From contig NC_056734.1 in assembly GCF_019279795.1 (NCBI RefSeq), positions 2,547,565 to 2,611,564 on the forward strand: a stretch of 64,000 bases of DNA, given 5' to 3'. Positions 32,832-43,875 of the stretch are shown here, in pieces (the stretch's first letter is position 1; the number at the start of each line of letters is the position of its first letter). Made by a program: the position numbers and the translations under genes. Origin of the DNA: Protopterus annectens (taxonomy: Eukaryota; Chordata; Ceratodontiformes; Protopteridae). The notes under the pieces were generated by a model, which ran no database searches, was not told the origin of the DNA, and saw nothing but the letters and a program-made list of their open reading frames with translations.

Positions 32832-33455
32832 GGCCTTGCAGACGAGACTCGTCAGGCTAATGGGGCGGTAGTTCCTGGGGTCTGTTGTGGACCCCCCTTT
32901 GTGGAGTGGGATAACTGTCGCGGTGCATCATTCAATGGGCACAAAGCCTGAGGTGAGGCTATGATTGAACATGGTACTTAGTTGGGGTGCCAGTTCATTC
33001 TGCAGTTCATGTAGAAGGTAGCCTGGGATGTTGTCAGGTCCCATGGATGCTGTGTTCTTGGCTTTGGAGAGTGAAGTTTTTACCTGTGCAGCCGTGATTA
33101 CAGGAACTTTGCATTCTTCCGGTATAAAGATGGGACCTTTAGTGGGTGAGAGGGGGGTAAAGTTAGCACTGAACCTATCTGCCAGGATGTTGGCAATATC
33201 AATTGGTTCTGTATATTTAGTGTCATTGTGCTGTAACTCAGAGCAGATCTGAGTGTTGCCATTGAGATTTTTGACATAGCTATAAAATGCTTTGTGGTTG
33301 TCTTTAGAATCAGTGGCAATTTTGTTTTCATAACTAGCTTTGGAGGATTTTATGAGGGATCTCAGCTTCTTACTGAGGTTTACCCGGGAGTTCCTCCAAT
33401 CGTGGGATTTTACTCTTTTTTTGCAACAGTTTCTTTCTTCTGTTATAGAGTTTGT

Positions 33456-34148
33456 TTATGGCAAAAAAACACCAGATTGGCTTCCTTTTTTGGAGGATAG
33501 CATCTTGGTTCTGTTAGGGATAGCATGATCCATGCACTCGTGTAAGTGCTTATAAAGTGCATTTGTGTAGGATTCAGCAGTCGTACCTCTATTGTCCATC
33601 TGCATGGGTGTCATGAAGTTTGCCACTTCTGTCTTAAGAAGCGTGAAGTTGGCTTTGGAGAAATTTTTTACGGTTGTTTTCTTAATGGGGGGTGGGAGCG
33701 GGATGTGGATGTCTAGGGTGATTAGCTTGTGGTCAGATCTGACCAATGAGGAGCTGACCTCTGGTGTGGAACACCGGTCACCCATGTTGGTGATGACCAG
33801 GTCCAGGATATTGCTGCCTCTGGTGGGGGTGTGGATAAGTTGATCCAAAGCATTGGAATTGATGATTTCCAGAAAACGTTGAGCAAAAGAGTTGGTACAT
33901 GAGTAGTTTTCCCAGTTAATGGTAGGATAGTTGAAATCACCCATTATTAGAGTGTTGGGTTGTACCTTAATATTTTCCAGTGTATCAAGAAAAGAGGAGT
34001 GGAAATCCTGGGACATGGTGGAGGATCTGTAGCAAGCTACAATCTGGATTGCGGTTTTGCCCAGAGTTAGTTGAACTTGGATAATCTCGGATGCATTATG
34101 CTGAGCAACTAGCTTGGAGGTGTGGATATCCTTAATGAATATGGACAC
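33456..34148 (-). pseudogene. CR1 copy C endonuclease domain
   Basis: A 230-codon frame contains SIFIKDIHTSKLV, VACYRSSTMSQ, MGDFNYPTINWENY (GDxN box), TPTRGSNILDLVITN and SSLVRSDHKLITLDIHIP (the SDH box with catalytic His). It then enters the linker toward RT (FTLLKTEVANF, ECMDHAIPNRTK). The first ~60 residues, with the Asn and Glu motifs, are missing because of truncation. The frame shifts after SSKKGS near 33,470. Confidence 0.88.
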
Positions 34149-34964
34149 ACCTCCACCTTTAGTGTTTCAGTCCAGGTTTGGTGGCCGAAAAGTGTGGTGA
34201 CAATAAAACAAAATTAAAGATCTTCTCCCCCCAAAAAAAAACACTAATATAGACAAAAACTCTTTTACAGTGACTGCTCAGAATAACAGCCCCATAGAAA
34301 TAGTATCACATACCAAACTGCTTGGTGTCATAACTGATGAAAATCTAAAATTTTACATCCATATCCAAACTAATATAAAAAAAAACTCACCAAAAACTAG
34401 GTCCCCTGTATAGACACAATCATTACCTTAACCCCTCCACCAGACACACCCTTACCTGTACTTACCTACTTCCGTCTCTTATGTACCTTGCCCTCCTATT
34501 CACCAATCTTCAGCTAGGCTTACAGGCCAAGTTGGAAGCCTGTAGCAATAAAATCTCCAAATTTGCCACCAACTCCAGAAACTCATTGCATCATTCTCTC
34601 TCTCTACTCCCTGAAATGGCTTGAACTTCCTAACTACCTCAAACTCCTTAGACTTACTACTGCTCACAAGCTCATATTCAAACCTTCTAGTTGTCCTTCT
34701 CTGTCCACCTCTTTAACCCCCTATATTCCCAACCACTCTCTAAGATCAGAAAACCACAATCTTCTAAACATATATAAGCCTCGTCGACCCCCTGGCCACC
34801 TACTATTATCCTGCTCCCTAGCTAAACTCTAGAATTCTCTCCCTACCACCCTTCAAAATACTCAGAGCCACTCAAACTTCAAAACACTTCTCCAATCTCA
34901 CCTCCTTTCAAAATGGGAATGTTCCTGTACCCCTACCACATAAACTCTTTGACACCATCTTTAG

Positions 34965-35632
34965 CCCATCTTTCCTGTAACTAGTCTTGCCCAGATACAA
35001 ATTTGCTGTATCCAGGACTGTTTGTAAGCTTCTGTGCCCCCCCCCAAGCCTTTCTCTGTTGGAGGGAAGCCTTCTAACTTATCAGTGAGAGTGGTAAACA
35101 CTAGGCAGCCTATCTACCACAAGAGTGGTTTCTGGCCCAGAAATTGTAGTTTATTGGACGTTTCGGTAGTTTTTCCATCTCTTCCAACCTTCTGGTTTAA
35201 AAGCCCGCATTTGTGCTTGTTTCCCACCTTTCCTATAACTAGTCTAGTCCAGATACAGATTTGCTGTATCCAGCACTGCTTGTAAGCTTCTGAGCCCCCC
35301 AAGTCTTTCTGTGTTGGAGGGAAGCCTTCTAGCTTATCAGTGGGAGTGGTAAGCACTTGGTAGCCTATCTACCACAAGAGTGGTTTCTGGCCCAGAAATT
35401 GTAGTTTATTGGCCATTTGGGCAGTTATTCCATCTCTTTCAACTTTCTGGTTTAAAAGCCCATGCTTGCACTTCTTTCCTACCTTTCCTGTAACTAGTCT
35501 AGTCCAGATACAGATTTGCTGTATCCAGGACTGTTTGTAAGCTTCTGAGCCCCCAAGCCTTTCTGTGTTGGAGGGAAGCATTCTAGCTTATCAATGGGAG
35601 TGGTAAGCACTAGGTAGCCTATCTACCACAAG
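34965..35632. repeat. ~256-bp satellite, about 2.6 copies
   Basis: AACTAGTCT recurs at 34,979, 35,237 and 35,492 (spacings 258 and 255). Each unit continues with a TGCTGTATCC block, a C-run after TTCTG(T/A)GC, GTTGGAGGGAAGC and TACCACAAGA. The third unit breaks off at 35,632. It begins at the end of the L2/Rex1-like LINE, so it may have grown from that element's 3' end. Confidence 0.85.
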
Positions 35633-37479
35633 ATCCAGGTACAGATTCTTAGTTTTAGCACTTGAATATGCTTATTCATGCTCAGCACTTGTTCAGAACT
35701 TGTTAGCACTAAATAAGCTACAAATTACTACAACACTACAACACTCAATCTTCCTCTTTACCTAGAGGAAAACCGTTTTTGTACTTATTTCCTCACTTGA
35801 TCTACAGCTGTAGAGTATAAAACACATTTGGGTATGGCAGGTTTTGGCAATTACCTGGTGCAGCAGTACAGCTTTGCTATGCACCCTTAAGGCCATTTAC
35901 CATGAGACAATAGCCCCTGGCCATCACATAATAATTATGAGTAACAAGGGTGAAAAATAAGCTCTAGATGTGAAGGGCAGTGCAAAATAGTTTCCTCAGT
36001 ATAAAGAGAAGGATTACTTTGATAGTTTTATTTGGACATTTGACATGGTGTATAATCAGTATTAAATTTACATGGGGCAATTAGTGACATTTTTTAACTC
36101 CTCTGTCCATAGGTAAGGCACAGGTTATGTGGTCAAAATGTCAGATTTAGACTGTGTGGATTAATATATAGTTAAACATTTGCTTTTTGAATATTTCAAA
36201 CTTATTTCTAAAGCTTCTATGAAAAACAGATTGAAGAACATAGGAGAAAGGCTGAGGGCAGCATTGGCAATTTTATTGCAGAAATTAGCACTTAATTTTG
36301 TTTGGGAATAAGTGGATGTCAAGTTACAACTTTTGAAATGTTGTGAGATGTTATGATAAGGGAAGTATAACATTGACAAAGTAATATGCAAAAAGTGCCT
36401 TCTATCAACCCAGCATGACACCACTGCACATAAAGGTGGTATCCAGTACTGCACACAGATATAAGGGAACTCATGGAGAAAAATCTAATCCTTCACAGAG
36501 GTTTACTCAACCAAAGGGTAATAGCACTGACTTGGGTAAGTGTCAAGGTCTTGGGGTCAAATGTTTTCATCTTATCCAAATGGGCAAGTAACTCTAAATG
36601 TCTCAGTAATTTGAAGGCTAACACAAGCTACACAAGAGAGCTAAAAAAGGTAGCACTATGGTAGCAATGGAGTGTATTGAAATTGCTGATCCAGATTATC
36701 ACAATAGCATGTAGTTGTAGTCAATACTGGTAAAGAGCAAATAAGGTGTTACAAAGAACACTCCTGCATCAGTCATAAATATTTTAATCCTATGTAGTCC
36801 ACTCCATTTAGGGATAAAGAAGGGACACCTTTTCCAGCATTATTGACCAGGCGTCTCTTGGACAAGGGAGGGGGAAGGGATGAAAGTAAGTAGTTGTAGA
36901 TGATTATATCCCAGCCGATGTTTTAATAAGCGATGTTTCTGATTGCACAACACATTGCGTATGTGCAATAATATGTAGCAAGGTATGGATGCAATCACAT
37001 CAGAAAGACAACAGAGGGAAGACTTAGTCAATACCCATATTTATAACAAAAGCTGGTGATGTGGCTAGTTCAGGGAAAGAGCTAGATAGTCACAAGAGGT
37101 CTTAACCACAGCTGTCACTATGTTGAAACATGAGATGAAACTGTCAAAAAATATAAGAGTTCCACTGAGCGAGGAACTAACTCTTAACTATCACCATATA
37201 AAACCAATAGGAACATTTTGTTGCTTATGTGATCTTACTTCAAAACTCAGTGAGCATAAAACTGATAGAACAGCTCACCATGAATAAAAAAAACAATTAT
37301 GACACAAAACGTGTTGCAGCAGCAAAATGGTGAAAAAGAAAAATGAACCCTGTGAGTTAAATCTACAGCTCAGGAAACAAAGCCAAAACAATGCACTGCA
37401 CAGACAATAAAACCACTATCCTTGTGTTTACAATTGACAGTACTGAAATCTGGAACTTTTATACCAAGATTATTTTGGT
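35633..37479. other. Unassigned stretch
   Basis: No gene was recognised. A weak tRNA-like segment around 36,510-36,570 (TAGCACTGACTTGGG, then GGGGTCAAATG) was considered and not called. Confidence 0.45.
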
Positions 37480-38310
37480 TTCTTCTCCAAGTGACCATCT
37501 CAAACAGCCAAATCCTACAACGTTAAATCACAAATCCCCTTTATCCATCTCAACTCCACTCATAATAATCTTCCCTACTAACCATAGCTTATCAGTAATG
37601 GCACCTCAGACATGGAAAGCATCCCTGCAAGCCTAGGAAATGCAATCTTCTGCCTCAGTTTTAGATATCTGCTCAAGAAACTTTTACATATAATAATTGT
37701 TTGCAAATGGTTTTCTCCACAAGACATTATTTAACACCACATCTCCATTATGCCCACTCTTTCCTACATCTCTATATTTACCACATAATTTAATGCTGAC
37801 ACCCATACTCTACTTCTCCCCTCTCTGTAGCCTGTACCCTCTACCACACCATCTCTCTGTCTCACTGTCCACTATTTCTCACCTTCTCAGAACCTATCTC
37901 CATCTATTGTACTTCGCCCACTGTTCTGCCTGTCATTCATCATCTACTTTATTATTCCATCACTATAACCCAAACTAACCTATACCAACTCTACAAATGG
38001 AGTTGTATATACCTGTTAATAGATGGATTGCTACTTTGTTAGACAGACTTCTAATATGTTGTTAGAATACTTTTACATGCTGAAGTTTGTATTATACGGG
38101 CTCCCTCTATGTTAGACAGACTTCTACAATGCCGTTTTAACATTGTCGCATGCTTAATATTGTATCTGTATTCATCATCTGTACAGTAGACTATTTCTTT
38201 TTCTACTATCACTTTGTAATCACTTTTCCCATTCTCAGCATGAAAACAGTCAACTTAGATCAAAGCTTTACCCCAGTCAACAAATGTTAGACAAATAAAA
38301 TAAAATAATC
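37480..38310 (+). mobile_element. LINE 3'-end relic (L2/Rex1-like)
   Basis: The frame at 37,391-37,636 ends SPLSISTPLIIIFPTNHSLS and VMAPQTWKASLQA, resembling the extreme C-terminus of jockey-group RTs (LSVxAPKTWN). A C-rich pyrimidine untranslated region follows, then two ~70-bp units starting TTAGACAGACTTCTA (~38,039 and ~38,113), and an AATAAAATAAAATAA tail at ~38,295. This looks like a complete LINE 3' end. Confidence 0.5.
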
Positions 38311-38607
38311 ACAACAGTTCCTACCATCACCTTTTGTGAATGGCTGAATCATTAATTAGGATGTTTATCTTGCCACTAACCTCACCAACATTGTTGGTGT
38401 TCCAGGGTAATCTGGCTGAAAGCTGGAAGTAATGAATGCAGAAATTCAGTCTTTACAGGACTGCTTCTGATTTTGCCGAGAAAAGTAAAGAGACACAAGT
38501 TGTAATTTTTCCTTACCTCAACAGACAGAATCATGTTAAGGTATATAATACATATAATCTTACTGAAGAAAAACAAATTGTTTTGGTTGTCATCAGTGAT
38601 GAGCTTC

Positions 38608-38690
38608 AGCACTATTTTATTTTATTTTATTTATATGTGTTTACTGGGTTAGTGCACTAATCAATACTGACCAATTTCAGGCTTATTCTG
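38608..38690 (-). repeat. Short SINE/LINE tail segment
   Basis: (TTTTA)n followed by GTTTACTGGGTTAGTGCACT resembles the left edge of the LTR insertion at 22,316, (ATTT)n then GGTTTACCAGGATAGT. It is probably the same interspersed family, with an A-rich tail on the minus strand. Confidence 0.35.
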
Positions 38691-39182
38691 GGAGAAATGC
38701 AAAACATTTCAGAAACAAAAAAGTTAGTGTTAGGTTCATAGGTTCATAGGTAGGTACTAGGCTATCTGCCAGAAGACATTTATAAGCCTAGCCAGAATGT
38801 GTTGGCTTTCGCCGCCCCTTTAGATTAGTTCCTTGTGCCTCTGTCCAACAGAGCCACTGAAGTGATCCCCAAGGTAAACTTCCTGTTTCCCATCCACTCG
38901 TCAAGGTTTTATTTGAAGAGTGTTTGCGAGCTCTGCCTAATGTAGATTGGGATCTTGTTCCAAAGCATGGGAAGTCTCTGGGACAGGAATCTATCCCTCC
39001 AGCACGTCCTATGTATTGTTGTGTTGAGGTTTAGATCCCTAGAGCGTGTGGCTCGAGGGGGATAAGGTTTTCTTTAGGTGGAGTTTGTCCATCAATTTTG
39101 GGTTGGACATGGCCTTGTATGTCAGGCAGAGATCACCTCTGAGTAGGCGGTATGCAACCGAGTACAGCTGTAGTTTCCTCAG

Positions 39183-40256
39183 TCAAGCTGCATAGGGCAT
39201 CTGTTGGAGACTAGTGATCCTCCTGATGAGATACTTCTGTGGTCTTTCCAGCTGTTGCAGGTGTTTTGTAAGGTACATCCCAAATGGTGCGTTGTACTCT
39301 ATGATGGGTCTGATGAGTGATGAGAAGAGGGGCACAATGACCTCTTTTGATCTGGATGCGAACCCTTTTGTGATTAGGTGGGCCACGTAGAATGATTTTC
39401 TAACCACTTTCACAATGTGATTATCAAAGGTGAGATTACTATCTACTTGGGTCCCCAGATCCCTTATTATATCTTCCATATTTAGGGGACTACCAGCTAT
39501 ATGGTAGTTTGTCGGTACTTTGTTTTTTCCAAAGGTGATGACTATGCACTTTTTGGCATTTAGCTTGAGGCCATGATTTTGACACCCGGTATCTGTCTCA
39601 GTGAGACCCTTTTGGAGGATGTCTGTGTCAGCCAGAGAGTCAATTATAGCCCCTAGTTTGCAGTTGTCTGCGAACTTGGTCAGCCATAATCCTCCTGTGC
39701 TTGTCTGTACCTCTGAGAAGTATATGCCGAACAGGAGGGGTCCTAGGACTGAGCCCTGGGGAGCACCACTTGTAACCGGTTTAGAGTCGGACCTAGCTCC
39801 AGCAACTCTCACCATGTGGGTTCTGTCCATGAGCCATTTGGCAACCCATCTTGTGACGTAGGGGTTTATGTTCAGGCCGGTGAGCTTTTCTATAATACCA
39901 AAATGGGGAATGGTGTCGAAGGCCTTAGCAAGGTCTAGGTAGGCTGTGTATACCACCTTTCCCTCATCTATAGCCTTGGTAACTGTTTCAAAGAAGTCCA
40001 CCAGATTTAGTAGGCATGATCTGCCCTTAACAAAGCCGAACTGGGTAGGGTCCAGTGTTTGGAGGTTCCCAATGTCTCTGTTAATGAGTTCCATGATGAT
40101 GCACTCCATAGCCTTGCAGACCAAGCTAGTTAGTCTTATAGGGCGATAGTTCCCAGGGTCTGTTGTGGCTCCACCTTTGTGGAGCAGAATAACCATTGCT
40201 GTACACCACTCTATGGGTACGTAGCCTGTGGAGAGGCTGTTTGAACAGTGTGTCAA
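39183..40256 (-). pseudogene. CR1 copy D reverse transcriptase
   Basis: A 357-codon frame holds TGYVPIEWCTAMVILLHKGG, NYRPIRLTSLVCKAME, FGFVKGRSCLLNLVDFF, motif A AYLDLAKAFDTIPH, then SGAPQGSVLGPLLFG. The catalytic box reads FADNCKLGAI, where the second Asp of FADD is Asn; this alone should abolish activity. It stops after QQMPYAA; the rest of the thumb continues past a stop at 39,183 toward 38,870. Just upstream, the linker frame (40,253-40,870) overlaps by a few bases in another frame. Confidence 0.92.
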
Positions 40257-41520
40257 GGGTGAGGGGTTAGTTCGTCTTTGAGCTCATATAGGACGCAGCC
40301 TAGGACACTGTCCAGTCCCATTGATGCTGTGTTTTTGGCTTTGGAGAGGGCTGTTTTAACCTGAGTGTCTGTGATTTCAGGGACTCTATATTCTTCTGGT
40401 ATGGTTATAGGCCCTTTTGGGGGTGAGAAGGGGGTGAAGTTTGCACTGAACCTATCTGCCAGGATGTTGGTGATATCGGTTGGTTCAGTGTATTTTGTGC
40501 CATACTGCACTAACTCCGAGCAGATCTGAGCATTGCCATTTAGATTCTTGACATAGCTAAAGAATGCCTTGTGGTTATCTTTGGAGTCCTTGGCAATTTT
40601 TCTTTCAAAGCTCGCCTTGGATGATTTTATGAGGGATCGTAGCTTTTTGCTGATACCGATCAGGGATGTCTTCCCGTCTTGGGATTTTACTCTTTTCTGT
40701 ATTAGTTTCCTCCTTCTATTGTATAGCTTGTTTATGGAGGAGTGAGTCATGGTTTTGCTTGGGATGGCATGATCCATGCATTCTTGTAGGTGCCTGTAGA
40801 ATGCATTAGTAAAGGATTTTGCAGCTTGGACAGTGTTATCCTTTAGCATGGGGGCTTTGAAACTTTCCACCTTTGTCTTAAGTAACGTGAAGTTGATGAC
40901 CAGGTTAATATGTTGTCACCTCTGGTGGGAGTGTTGACCAGTTGAACCAGGGTGTTTGAGTTTATAAATTCTAGGAAATGTTGGGCAAGGGAGTTAGTAC
41001 TTGAGTAGTTCTCCCAGTTAATGTTTGGGTAATTGAAATCACCCAATATTAGGATGTTTGGTAGGACCTTTATGTTTCCCAGTGTTTCCAGAAACACGGA
41101 ATGGGAGTCCTGGGACATGGTGGGTGATCTGCAGCAAGCTACAATTTGAATTGCAGTTTTGCCCGTTGTTAGTTGCACATGGATGATCTCTGAAGCATTG
41201 TGCTGTGCCACTAACCTGGAGGTGTGGGTATTCTTGATGAATATGGATACGCCCCCTCCTTTTGTATTTCGGTTTGGGTTCTGTGGCCGAAATGTATGGT
41301 ATGAGTTGTAGCCTGGTAGTGCTGGGGTGCTCTCTGGAGCCTTAAACCAGATTTCTGTTACTGCATATATATCAGTTTTCTCCATACTGAGGAGTGCCTC
41401 GAGTGCATGCATTTTGAGGTTTAGACTTCTGGTATTGAGTAGCATTACCATCAGTTTTTTGTTACTTGTGCTATTTATGGCAGTGGGTTTGTCTTTTGAG
41501 CCTTGCCTAAAAAAAGGCAT
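40253..41520 (-). pseudogene. CR1 copy D endonuclease and linker
   Basis: The frame from 41,520 has MLLNTRSLNLKMHALEALLS, AVTEIWFKAP, GGGVSIFIKNTHT, ACCRSPTMSQD, ILGDFNYPNINWENY and TPTRGDNIL. That supplies the Asn, Glu and Asp-x-Asn boxes. Compared with copy C, about 140 bp is missing near 40,890-40,900, removing the SDH box with the catalytic His. The frame then changes to the linker (40,870-40,253), with FYRHLQECMDHAIPS and LSKAKNTASMGLDSV leading to RT. ORF2 begins near 41,500, soon after the ORF1 stop. Confidence 0.9.
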
Positions 41521-41550
41521 TATGTGGGTGGCAAGAGCCTTGGCCAGTAT

Positions 41551-42045
41551 TCAAAAACCTAAGGGTGACAGATGCAAGCCGTCTCTAGTAAAGCAGCGTG
41601 GCTTGTCGAGCATGTCATCCCAGGTGGACAGACACTGGATCCCCTTTGAATGACACCAGAAACTTAGCCAATTGTTGAAATAGAGAATTTTTTCTTTATA
41701 CCGTGGTATCATTCTTGGTGAGGGCAGGATGCTACTCAGGGTCAGGGTCATACTAGCCTGGGCTACGTGATCAGAAAGCTCTTCCATGTCTCTTTGCATG
41801 TAATCCCCGGAGGTATGGCTCAGGTCATTCACACCAACATGGACAATGGCAGAGTCATATTTGTACTTGTTCTGGAGTGACCTGAGGGCTTGTGTTATGT
41901 GGCGGATCCTGGCACCCGACAGGCAGCTAGCAGTAACCTTCTCCTTATTCAGCCTAGTGAATGGGACGCCAACGTGCCTGACTATAGAGTCACCTATTAC
42001 TAGTATATTGGATATGTTATTTTGCCTTAAGGGCTGTGATTGCAT
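41551..42045 (-). CDS. CR1 copy D ORF1, esterase domain
   Basis: A 164-codon frame shows the full SGNH/GDSL-type layout: ILVIGDSIVRHVG (block I, nucleophile Ser), SGARIRHITQAL (block II-like), SAIVHVGVNDLSHT (block III with Asn) and TRDGLHLSPLGF (block V with Asp and His). The catalytic set looks intact. In CR1 and related LINEs ORF1 can carry such an esterase beside a PHD-like zinc motif; its role in retrotransposition is unclear. The frame overlaps the N-terminal ORF1 frame at 42,027-42,045, so a frameshift separates the zinc motif from the esterase. Confidence 0.85.
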   Translation of the reverse strand: MQSQPLRQNNISNILVIGDSIVRHVGVPFTRLNKEKVTASCLSGARIRHITQALRSLQNKYKYDSAIVHVGVNDLSHTSGDYMQRDMEELSDHVAQASMTLTLSSILPSPRMIPRYKEKILYFNNWLSFWCHSKGIQCLSTWDDMLDKPRCFTRDGLHLSPLGF

Positions 42046-42454
42046 GGCATACTATTTTTGTGAAGTATATGTTTCATGGTTTGTGTTGGGGGTGGAGGTT
42101 GCTTGGATGTTTGCTTTGGAGGTCTCTGTTGGTTTTGAAGATTTTTATTTAGAGCCTCCGAGTATGTTTTCATGTATTTATGTGTGTTTTTTGCCGGTGC
42201 TGGTTTAATGGGTCTATGTAAGACTGGTGGTGTGGTGCAACTATTTCCTTCTCCTCTTGACTGTCTGATCCAGCCTTGGGTTGAGAGAGCTTTGCCTCCA
42301 GTTTGGCTGTATATTTGCATCTCTGGCATGTATTAGTGTTTAGTGGTAGGAGGAGGGCATTGTTTGTGTACATGTGGCAGTTGTAACATTGCCTCAAAAT
42401 GCCCAGATTCACCAGTTGGCCTTGAGAGTACACCTGAAACTGCCCTTTGGACAT
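42027..42454 (-). pseudogene. CR1 copy D ORF1, N-terminal zinc motif and linker
   Basis: The frame from 42,454 reads VNLGILRQCYNCHMYTNN, then NTNTCQRCKYTAKLEAKL. That is two Cys-x2-Cys pairs about 21 residues apart, a zinc ribbon/PHD-like motif. A polar linker (KAGSDSQEEKEI, HQRQKTHINT) shifts frame near 42,170 into another polar stretch (RPPKQTSKQPPPPTQTMKH) that leads to the esterase. Start choice: the first Met of the frame; conservation with copy B begins a few residues later. Confidence 0.7.
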
Positions 42455-42998
42455 GCCTGGATAGGTACAGTGAACTGTTTTACTGGATGGCTGGTAGAGA
42501 GCCTTGTCTTTCTGTACAGTACAGGAGGGTCTAGTTCTATAAGTGCTTGCTATAAGTTTTGAGCAAGTGCCGGGCTGAGAAATGAATGGCTTGAGTACTT
42601 AAGTTGAAAGTTTGTCTAGTTCCACGGGAAAAATTGAAGAGGAGACTTTGTGGAGCCGGGAATACTTTGGCCCGCATAAAGCTTTGACCTAAGTTGACTG
42701 TTTTCATGGTGATGTAAGCAATAACACAGTAGTTTGGTTTAGTTACATAAAAACATTATACATGTACATTGTAGTAAACAAGCTAATTGTAATGTACAAT
42801 ATTTACATCAGTGTCTAAAGTGGGTCAAACTTCAGTAATTCTGTGAGATGAGCAGAGAAAAAGAAAGGAGAGAAGGGTAACATGTTAGGTGATGTGTCCT
42901 ATGTTGAAACAAGAGCATTTGGCTTGGACGAAGGTGTGCTTTTTGAGTAGCATTCGGAATTGGGAATACGTTTTGATTTCATTTAGATCAGTGGGAAG

Positions 42999-43298
42999 CA
43001 TACCTCTCAACCATTCAGGTTTTCGCAGAATATCCAGATTTTTGCCTGATATTTTTGGTCTGTTCCACATAAAATTTGTGGTTTTCTGGTAAATCACTGA
43101 GGATTGCAGTTACTAAATAATTAAGTACATTTGTGTTTCAGAATTCATATCTGAAAGAAAATGCATGGTAGCACAAATCCTGTTATTCTATAGTTTATAA
43201 GAGCAATATTTAAAATTTATACATATTTTTTGGGTCTTTGTCCCCCCATTATTTTAGTCTTTGTCCAGATTTCTTGCAGTAAGAAGTTGAGAGGTATG
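42999..43298. mobile_element. hAT-like MITE, copy 2
   Basis: 300 bp beginning CATACCTCTCAAC and ending GTTGAGAGGTATG, a perfect 13-bp inverted terminal pair. It is the clearest ends in the family, in the opposite orientation to copy 1. The 8-bp flanks GTGGGAAG and GTGAGAAC match at 6 of 8 positions. Confidence 0.8.
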
Positions 43299-43875
43299 GT
43301 GAGAACAGCTTGCCAAACAGTAAGTGCCTGAAGAGCAAATGCATGTACAGTACTGTGGAGTTTAGTTTAGGGTTAATGAAAGTCAATATGGCTCGTGAGT
43401 AGTATCTTGGTTGTATGAGGAGTCTTTTTTTCATGACATTTAGATGCAAGCGAAGTAAATGTATATAGTTGCAGTAGTTTATAAAATTAGGAACCTAGCA
43501 GTAGATTATATCTTTGTTTTATAAATAGCCATTTGTCTTTTCCTGGGTCGATAGAGTGACTCTCTTGTAGTGAGTTTGTAATGAATCAGCAGATGTTGTT
43601 GGAGATTACCTGGAGTATGGTAGTGTTTTTTCTTGGAAGTGGTTATGAAAATGGGTCGTTCATTTTGTAGACAACAGTGAAGGACTCCTTTGGTGATTGC
43701 TGCTCTACCAGGTTGAGAAATAAAAGGGGATTTTTTGTAGTTTGGCCCAGAAGGGGAAGGAGTTTAGTTTTGCTCTTACTCTATGTGAAAATGGAATGTT
43801 TGAGATTTATTAAGACATAATGCTAGGTATTTGAAGATGGAGGTTGTTTCTACAGTATGGTTGTGTAAGTCAAAA

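Larger units (their letters stand above)
31458..34200 (-). mobile_element. CR1 LINE copy C, 5'-truncated
   Basis: It runs from the CR1 3' tail (GGTTCATAGGTAGG, 31,458) through RT and endonuclease. It stops at the N-terminal part of the endonuclease, near the RPPN-like residues (34,200). ORF1 is absent. It lies inside the L2/Rex1-like LINE in the opposite orientation. Its 3' region is close to those of copies A and J. Confidence 0.92.
31262..34960 (+). mobile_element. L2/Rex1-like LINE fragment, split by CR1 copy C
   Basis: The left piece (31,262-31,457) is RT: LPFLFNVFINNFHQSL, catalytic IQYADDSTIIYTAD, then SWMHSNHLTLN. The frame stops where CR1 copy C begins. The right piece starts at 34,201 with NKTKLKIFSPQ, the expected continuation, followed by IEIVSHTKLLGVITDENLKF and the C-terminal WLELPNYLKLLRLTTAHKL region (34,563-34,832). 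Frameshifts occur in the right piece. Clade assignment within the L2/Rex1/CR1 group is uncertain. Confidence 0.7.
38733..42560 (-). mobile_element. CR1 LINE copy D, most complete copy
   Basis: From the 3' tail (GGTTCATAGGTTCATAGG) leftmost, the minus strand carries RT, linker, endonuclease, ORF1 esterase and ORF1 zinc region, then a probable 5' untranslated region to about 42,560. The 5' limit is uncertain. RT and endonuclease wording pairs it with copy F (SDSKPVTSG) rather than with A and C (SGFRPVTSG). Frameshifts and a catalytic substitution make it inactive. Confidence 0.9.

Noticed and set aside
31555..33940. Plus-strand frames over CR1 copy C, and similar ones at 39,601-40,149, 41,327-42,208 and 57,645-58,613
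   Set aside because: They are antisense shadows of CR1 ORF2/ORF1.
36505..36575. tRNA-derived SINE
   Set aside because: Only a weak B-box-like GGGGTCAAATG and no clear A box at the right distance.
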